64,000 nucleotides of DNA from VXNE01 sp965248075 (lineage in GTDB: Bacteria; Pseudomonadota; Gammaproteobacteria; Pseudomonadales; Azotimanducaceae): NCBI GenBank assembly GCA_965248075.1, contig CBDFIL010000001.1, positions 310,001 through 374,000 on the forward strand, read 5' to 3'. Below, one piece after another: positions 59,185-64,000 of this stretch. Position numbers and translations under genes: made by a program. Within the stretch, counting starts at the first letter, position 1. Each line of letters opens with the position of its first letter. The notes beneath the pieces are model-generated. The model was not told where the DNA came from. It saw only the letters and a list, made by a program, of their open reading frames with translations, and ran no database searches.

Positions 59185-59247
59185 GGAGGTCGGGCCACGC
59201 TCAATCGCCGTTTCCGTCGGCGCGTGGCGCAGGGTTGTCTCCGCCAC
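59185..59247. repeat. 63-bp sequence repeated downstream of two PhyH genes, copy 2
   Basis: Matches 55926-55988 over its length, apart from a one-base deletion and about ten substitutions. It lies about 140 bp after the PhyH 7 stop. No reading frame is shared by both copies, so a coding origin is not supported. Confidence 0.6.
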
Positions 59248-59306
59248 GGGAGCTACGGTGATGCGTTCAACCCCGAAATATCGTATCAATGTCGGTCGCC
59301 TGCTAG

Positions 59307-59420
59307 CTAGTCGTCTACAGGTTCCAATGCCATATTCGAGCCGACCACCAAAACCAGTACGAGGCTTGCGATCAATAGCGCGACACCAATGGCGGCGTAC
59401 TTGATAACTTTCACGACCAT
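59307..59420 (-). CDS. Possible 37-residue membrane peptide
   Basis: A short frame reads MVVKVIKYAAIGVALLIASL then VLVLVVGSNMALEPVDD and stops. It is a lysine-bearing start, a clean transmembrane helix and an acidic tail. It begins 22 bp after the carboxylesterase stop on the same strand. The sequence resembles the N-terminal anchor of a larger lipoprotein or hydrolase, so it may be a truncated gene. No ribosome site was found. Confidence 0.35.
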   Translation of the reverse strand: MVVKVIKYAAIGVALLIASLVLVLVVGSNMALEPVDD

Positions 59421-59442
59421 GGCTCGAACGCCGTGCGTTGGC

Positions 59443-60939
59443 TCACAAAGCCGAGTCCAACAGATCCAATTCCGCGCGGATCGGATCGTCAACGAGCGCC
59501 GGCGCGTTGTCGAACACCATGGTTGCCCGACGTTCTTCATCATAAGGCGCCCAGGTGGGCAGCCCTTCGTGGTTGGGATCGCCATTGCGTGGAAATGCCA
59601 GCCACGCCTCCGACATCATGTCCGCGATGGCTTGCTGTTCCTCGCCGACGCCGGAGATGGATTCGGATTTAGCGACATTGTCGAAGACGAAGCCGTTGTC
59701 CAGGCCATGTGGAGTCCCCCACTTACCGCCATCGACCGGTGTTTCCCATGCTAGATAGTATTGATAAGCCGGCGCGCCGTTCTGCGCGGCCTTGCGGTCG
59801 GCCATTTCTCGGGTACGCCTGCCGGCCGTATTGTCCGTGATTGCGTCGAAATAGAGCCGTGCCGGGTCGATGTCGGGATACAGAGCCCGGTAACCTTTGA
59901 TAACGCGATCGGGATCGACGCCCTCCATCGAGCCTTCCAAGGCGGCGGGCAGAGTTTGCCAGGTGAGATCGAACAGCTTCGGTCTGAACAAGGCCACTAG
60001 CGACCTCTCGGTGGCGGTACTGCCGATGAGCAAGGGAATATCTCGCGATTGATCCGGATGGACTCTGTCCAATACTGGACCCTGGCCTGCCGGCGGGCCG
60101 CCAGCTTGAGTGACGGCTAGCGCTGCCCGTTGGATTTCTTCGGCAGGGATTGCGCGCAATTGGTCGATAGTCTCCTCGGTAAGACCAAGCTCGGCGACCA
60201 AGGCGCGGGTCGCAGGCGCGGCCTCTTCCGGCGTCGTGAGGCGCATTCCGGGCCCGCTCTGAACGACCGCGCGGTGAAACAACCCTTGCGCGACAGGCAT
60301 GGACATGAGCGTGCTGACCTTGAAGCCGCCACCGGATTGGCCAAAGATCAGAACGTTGTCGGGATCACCGCCGAACTCTTCGATGTTGTCGCGTACCCAT
60401 TGCAATGACGCAACGAGGTCCAACATGCCAGCGTTGCCCGAGCCGGCGAACTGCTCACCGTATTCATCCAGGTAGAGGTAACCGAAGACATTGAGCCGAT
60501 GATTCACCGTCACGACCACGACATCGCCCCGGTTTGCCAATCGCACCCCGTCATTGGCATTGGACGATCCGGATCCGCTCGAATATGCACCGGGGTGGAA
60601 CCAAACGAGCACGGGCCGCTTACCTTGGTCCTCGACAGCGGGGGTCCAGACATTCAGGAACAGGCAGTCGTCGTCGACCGCGGGCCGCGGGTCGGTCACC
60701 CAGGAATCGAAGAGCCTAATGCCGGGGCCGCGCTGGACTTGTGGTGCGGAGTTGCCGTAGCCGGTTGCTTGTTGCGGCTCGGTCCAAGGGTCCGGCGGCG
60801 CCGGTGGCGCAAATCGGGTCGTTGCAGTGTCGGCACCGTAGCGGATGCCTTTGAATACCAAAACGCCATCTTCCACAAACCCTTGAACGGGCCCGTATTG
60901 GGTGGTCGCCAACGGTGGATTGGCCGCGTCCGGCGGCAA
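59443..60939 (-). CDS. Carboxylesterase type B
   Basis: A 498-residue type B carboxylesterase core. Marks are TTQYGPVQGFVEDGVLVFKGIRYG, DDDCLFLNVWTP, the oxyanion region VWFHPGAYSSGSG (HPGA in place of the usual HGGG), the nucleophile LIFGQSGGGFKVS (Ser 202) and the His in WGTPHGLDNGFVFDN. The listed start is TTG. In frame further upstream lies a lipoprotein signal ending LSGCGE (Cys codon 61000-61002), but its start codon is in another frame (ATG 61072). The gene may thus carry a 5' frameshift. It would hydrolyse ester substrates, in the periplasm if the signal is real. Confidence 0.87.
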   Translation of the reverse strand: MPPDAANPPLATTQYGPVQGFVEDGVLVFKGIRYGADTATTRFAPPAPPDPWTEPQQATGYGNSAPQVQRGPGIRLFDSWVTDPRPAVDDDCLFLNVWTPAVEDQGKRPVLVWFHPGAYSSGSGSSNANDGVRLANRGDVVVVTVNHRLNVFGYLYLDEYGEQFAGSGNAGMLDLVASLQWVRDNIEEFGGDPDNVLIFGQSGGGFKVSTLMSMPVAQGLFHRAVVQSGPGMRLTTPEEAAPATRALVAELGLTEETIDQLRAIPAEEIQRAALAVTQAGGPPAGQGPVLDRVHPDQSRDIPLLIGSTATERSLVALFRPKLFDLTWQTLPAALEGSMEGVDPDRVIKGYRALYPDIDPARLYFDAITDNTAGRRTREMADRKAAQNGAPAYQYYLAWETPVDGGKWGTPHGLDNGFVFDNVAKSESISGVGEEQQAIADMMSEAWLAFPRNGDPNHEGLPTWAPYDEERRATMVFDNAPALVDDPIRAELDLLDSAL

Positions 60940-61236
60940 TACTTGGCTCGTTGCCGCGTTTTGTGGCGATCCGGTCGCGGACGGTTGGTTTGCTTCGCCA
61001 CAACCGCTTAGATGGGCAAAAGTGCTCAGCAGCAGAAATGTCCCGAGCGTTCGGCTCGATGAAGCTTGTCATTAGCGGCCCTCGTAGTGTTTGTCGTTCG
61101 CGTAGTGCGTCCGGATCCAATGCCGGTTGGCTGGCTTCACTCACCTTGTTTTCCTCAATCAATTTGGGTTCCTGGGCTCGCCGTCAGAGCGAGTCGATAA
61201 AGTCCAACACGTTTGGGCCCGGCAGACATCGTCGCC

Positions 61237-62106
61237 TCAGGCGGCAGCGGAGTCCTTGCGCCTCGGCAGGAAGCCGGGATTGTCGCCGCGCATCGGTGGA
61301 CGGCCACACAGCATCCGGAACAGCTCCGGTTCCGAGGCCAGCGCAATCACGTTCTCGCTGGTGTCGCTGAAATCCCACAGGGGCATTGCGGGGACGCCAC
61401 GCTGTGAGTGGGTGGTGATGCGCAGCCCGGGGTTGCTGCGGGGCCACGAGCCGTGCCAGGTGCTGCTGTTGAACACCACAATAGAGCCTGCCGGCGCCTC
61501 GATTGGCCTGATCTGCGCACGTAGTTCGTCGGTGATGTTGTTGCCGGTTGGTAACTTCCCGAACTTGTGGGAGCCAGGCAAGAAGCAGATCGGACCGTCC
61601 TCCGCCTCGCAGTCGGTCAGGAGCCAGTTACAGTTCGCCACGCCGTGGTGCCCCTCGGCGAACAGTACCCCGGTTGTGTCGGTGTGGAGACCGTGGTTGA
61701 TGCCCCAGCCATCATCGTTTGCCCACTTCCACATGCCATGGGCGGTCCGCATTCGGAAGTAGTTACCAATTATATGGCGGTGCAAGGTATTCACGATCGG
61801 GTTGGTCTGCAGGTTTCGAAACACCTGGTCGATCTCGAACACCCGGGTCACGTACGTGAACGCGGGGGGGTGGTTGCCGGGCTCGAACTCATCCAGCGCC
61901 ACCTGGTGCTCGTCCCAACGAATCCCGGTGCGTTTCGTCGCCTCTGCCAGAATCGTCGCCTTGGCATGATCCACGTCGGCAGGGGAGAAACCGGTTTTTT
62001 CGGGAGGAATGACCGTGAAGCCGCGTTCGTCGATCTCGGCGGCGTGGTCCCCGAGGCTGAATTGATCAATGGCCTGTTCGACCGTCAAATCCCATTTCCA
62101 TGGCAT
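61237..62106 (-). CDS. Phytanoyl-CoA dioxygenase family protein 8
   Basis: A 289-residue Fe(II)/2-oxoglutarate oxygenase with ligands H141 and D143 in GLHTDTTGV and H218 in STWHGSWPR, then the LRITT Arg. The stretch MWKWANDDGWGINHG before the iron site is tryptophan-rich and unlike PhyH 1-7, suggesting a different substrate pocket. I chose the ATG at 62106 with AAGGAG eight bases upstream; a start 13 codons earlier lacks a site. It is upstream of the carboxylesterase on the same strand, separated by 297 bp that hold only the esterase signal region. Confidence 0.92.
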   Translation of the reverse strand: MPWKWDLTVEQAIDQFSLGDHAAEIDERGFTVIPPEKTGFSPADVDHAKATILAEATKRTGIRWDEHQVALDEFEPGNHPPAFTYVTRVFEIDQVFRNLQTNPIVNTLHRHIIGNYFRMRTAHGMWKWANDDGWGINHGLHTDTTGVLFAEGHHGVANCNWLLTDCEAEDGPICFLPGSHKFGKLPTGNNITDELRAQIRPIEAPAGSIVVFNSSTWHGSWPRSNPGLRITTHSQRGVPAMPLWDFSDTSENVIALASEPELFRMLCGRPPMRGDNPGFLPRRKDSAAA

Positions 62107-62616
62107 ACTGTGTGCTCCTTTCGAATGTTCGGATTGTGCCGGCACTTCGACCGGGCGGGACCAGGCCAGAAAGCGCGGTGGACCGCCTCGACGGGCCGCT
62201 CCGGCATCGACCGTCCGCCGATCAGGACGCCTACCCCGACCTTAATTGTCTCGTAGGTCATCGGCAAACGCATTTCGTCGAGCTGACGCTCCGCGATTCG
62301 CGTCTCCGCCCGGAGCTTCCTCAGCTCCAGGGAGGACTTGCCGTCGTTCCTTCGCCTTCCGGCCCTACTCATACGGCAGTCTCCAATGGACTCCCGCACG
62401 GGAACCGGACTCCGCAGAGGACTCGTCCCCTGCGGGTGTGGGCGGTATTCCGCCCGGTTTTTCCACGCCGGCTTGCGCCAGCACCTTGCTCAACGCCACC
62501 CGTCAAGGCGGCAACGCCAGACAAGCCGGCAACAGAGCGGGTCAATCGCCCGTCCATGGGCTTGATCAGGTCGCAAAACAAAACGCGGTTTCGTGTTGCT
62601 CCACAAATTCAATGGC
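62107..62616. other. Gene-poor stretch upstream of PhyH 8
   Basis: This 510-bp stretch should contain the PhyH 8 promoter. A reverse-strand frame at 62085-62372 starts MSRAGRRRNDGKSSLELRKL with a GGAG upstream, but it overlaps the PhyH 8 start and matches nothing I recognise. No repeat, RNA gene or convincing protein was found. Confidence 0.5.
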
Positions 62617-62829
62617 TTACGCCATCGAATTTGGCGGCACTTGCTCTCCCTTTACCCACCACTCGAAAGCCGGCTCGACCTGCTCGAGCATCCGGCGGTC
62701 GTCCTGCTCCTTGCGCCAGGGCATGACCTGACGTCCCATCTTCGTGACCGGCACGTAGAAGTCGTCCGTGCCGCCCGTGTAGGCGTCCCGTATCTCGCGA
62801 GCGATGTCCAGAGCGGGTTCGCCACCGAG
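62617..62829 (-). pseudogene. 3' remnant of an unidentified gene cut by an IS256 element
   Basis: The reverse strand encodes about 70 residues with natural-looking composition: GGEPALDIAREIRDAYTGGT, DDFYVPVTKMGRQVMPW and EQVEPAFEWWVKGEQVPPN, ending in TAA. Upstream the frame hits a stop right where the IS256-like end (GTGGTGTACGG) begins. The family was not recognised. It appears to be the tail of a gene interrupted by the insertion. Confidence 0.5.
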
Positions 62830-64000
62830 CTATGGTCGAAAGTGGTGTACGGATGAGTTGAGTCGTGCGGCGTGTCTCTGCTGAAATCGGAGTTGCGAAT
62901 TCACGGTTTCAGCAAGAGGAGCACACCGCACATGGGCAACGATAAAGTGGTTTCGCTGGCGGCGCCAGCATCGGTTTCCGATCCGCTCACGGATCTTCTT
63001 CGCGCTGGCGCGCGGCGGCTGATCGAGGCGGCGGTGTCGGCGGAGTTCGGGGAGTATCTGTCGGCGTTCGAGGAAGAGAAGTTGCCAGACGGTCGGCGGC
63101 GGATGGTGCGCAACGGTCATCTTCCGGAACGGCAGATTCTGACGGGGATCGGCGCAGTGGACGTTCGGGTGCCGAAGGCGCGCAGCCGGTCGGGATCGCA
63201 GGAGCCGTTCCGCTCATCGCTGGTGCCGCCGTACGTGCGCCGTAGCGCGAGCGTCGATCCGGACCCGCAGCGGCGGTTCCGTGGCTGTACCTGCACGGCG
63301 TATCGACGGGTCAGATGCGCGCGGCGGTGTCGGCGCTGGTGGGTGAGGAAGCGGCCCGCGGGTTGTCGGCGAACGTGGTGAGCCGCCTCAAGCGGGTGTG
63401 GGACGAGGAGTATCGGGAGTGGTGCCGGCGCGATCTTGCCGACGACTGGGTGTACGTCTGGGCGGACGGTATCCACAGTGGCCTGCGCGGTGACGATGGG
63501 CGCCTGTGCGTGCTGGTGGTGATCGGCGTAAACGCCCGTGGCGACAAGCATTTCCTGGCCATCGAGGACGGGGTTCGGGAGTCCACGCAGAGCTGGCGGG
63601 AAGTGCTGCTGGGCATGCAGCAGCGCGGCTTCACGCGGCCGGCGAAGCTGGCGGTGGGCGACGGCGCGCTGGGCTTCTGGTCGGCGCTGTCGGAGGTCTA
63701 TCCGCAGACCCGCAGCCAGCGCTGCTGGATGCACAAGTCCGGTAACGTCCTCAACTACTTCCCCAAGTCGGGCCAGGCGAAGGCGAAGCAGGGCCTGCAG
63801 GAGATCTGGATGGCCGAGACCCGGGCCCAGGCCGAGCGCGCGTTCGACGACTGGATCGAACGCTACGAAGACAAGTACCCCAAGGCCACCGCGTGCCTGG
63901 CGCGTGATCGCGAGCAGCTGCTGGCCTTCTACGACTTCCCCGCCGCGCACTGGACGCATCTGCGCACGACCAACGTGATCGAGTCGGCGTTCGCCACCAT
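62830..64000 (+). mobile_element. IS256-family element, left part (continues beyond window)
   Basis: The left boundary is placed at about 62830-62850, where GAAAGTGGTGTACGG, an end type common in IS256 elements, follows the interrupted gene. The transposase frame starts at 62932 and is still open at 64000. The right end and target duplication lie outside the window, so the exact border is approximate. Confidence 0.75.
62932..64000 (+). pseudogene. IS256-family transposase with a frameshift, partial at window edge
   Basis: Frame one starts MGNDKVVSLAAPASVSDPLT with GAGGAG upstream and encodes a Mutator-type N-terminus (MVRNGHLPERQILTGIGAVD, VPKARSRSGSQEPFRSSLVP, YVRRSASVD). From about 63262 the family sequence continues one base back in another frame: AVPWLYLHGVSTGQMRAAVS. 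The catalytic acids follow in VWADGIHSG (Asp), LAVGDGALGFW (Asp) and NVIESAFAT (Glu) at the edge. A single-base change at 63250-63280 would join the two. Decay or a sequencing error is more likely than programmed frameshifting, which IS256 elements do not normally use. Confidence 0.85.

Noticed and set aside
62085..62372. Reverse-strand frame of about 95 residues upstream of PhyH 8
   Set aside because: It overlaps the PhyH 8 start and ribosome site, has no recognisable relatives and ends in atypical sequence. The support is too weak for a gene call.
1..64000. tRNA, rRNA and riboswitch genes
   Set aside because: No conserved tRNA arms, rRNA segments or known riboswitch cores were recognised by eye on either strand; a covariance-model scan would be needed to exclude small RNAs.

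Overview
The window is GC-rich bacterial DNA (roughly two thirds G+C by eye) with densely packed genes on both strands, frequent GTG starts and purine-rich Shine-Dalgarno sites. Three TonB-dependent receptors, one of them with an ECF sigma factor/FecR pair, point to a Gram-negative proteobacterium, probably a gammaproteobacterium from a marine or host-associated metagenome. That placement is inference; there is no rRNA, tRNA or housekeeping marker here. I see no CRISPR array and no tRNA.

Positions 1-16.7 kb: two type II toxin-antitoxin pairs (one cut by the window edge), a PrdB/GrdB-like selenoprotein whose UGA codon is followed by a small SECIS-like hairpin, a lytic transglycosylase, a VOC protein, two luciferase-like oxidoreductases, a sodium:solute symporter next to an amidohydrolase, an M48 lipoprotein peptidase, a retropepsin-like protease coupled to a hendecad coiled-coil protein, two tandem acyl-CoA carboxylase carboxyltransferases, an enoyl-CoA hydratase and a MATE pump.

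Positions 16.7-19.9 kb: a complete IS66-type element with perfect inverted repeats and an 8-bp target duplication. It carries a translationally coupled DUF4338 (DruA-like) gene and sits inside a copy of a dispersed hairpin repeat.

Positions 19.9-44.6 kb: a catabolic region. TonB receptors are followed by phytanoyl-CoA dioxygenase-like (PhyH) genes and by a run of transporter, cupin, Rieske oxygenase, PNPOx-like and esterase genes. A PhyH + SnoaL-like cassette occurs twice (34.9-36.3 and 43.2-44.6 kb). Between the copies lie an integrase-type insertion sequence, a broken gene with a tandem duplication and a Baeyer-Villiger monooxygenase. The setting suggests uptake and oxidative breakdown of lipophilic, terpenoid- or steroid-like compounds; the substrate cannot be read from sequence.

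Positions 44.6-64 kb: a more rearranged part. It starts with TetR and ISL3 fragments, then an MDR reductase and a sigma/FecR/TonB-receptor operon, then a junction of three truncated genes (P450, TetR, DUF3604), a frameshifted full-length DUF3604 gene, PhyH, a YejA-like binding protein, PhyH, a type B carboxylesterase, PhyH, and finally a frameshifted IS256 transposase running off the end. In all there are eight PhyH-family genes, all with an intact HxD...H iron site.

A dispersed element of about 80-100 bp with two hairpins and GTAGGGG/CCCCTAC ends recurs at gene 3' ends, where its terminal GTAG supplies or abuts the stop codon of several genes.
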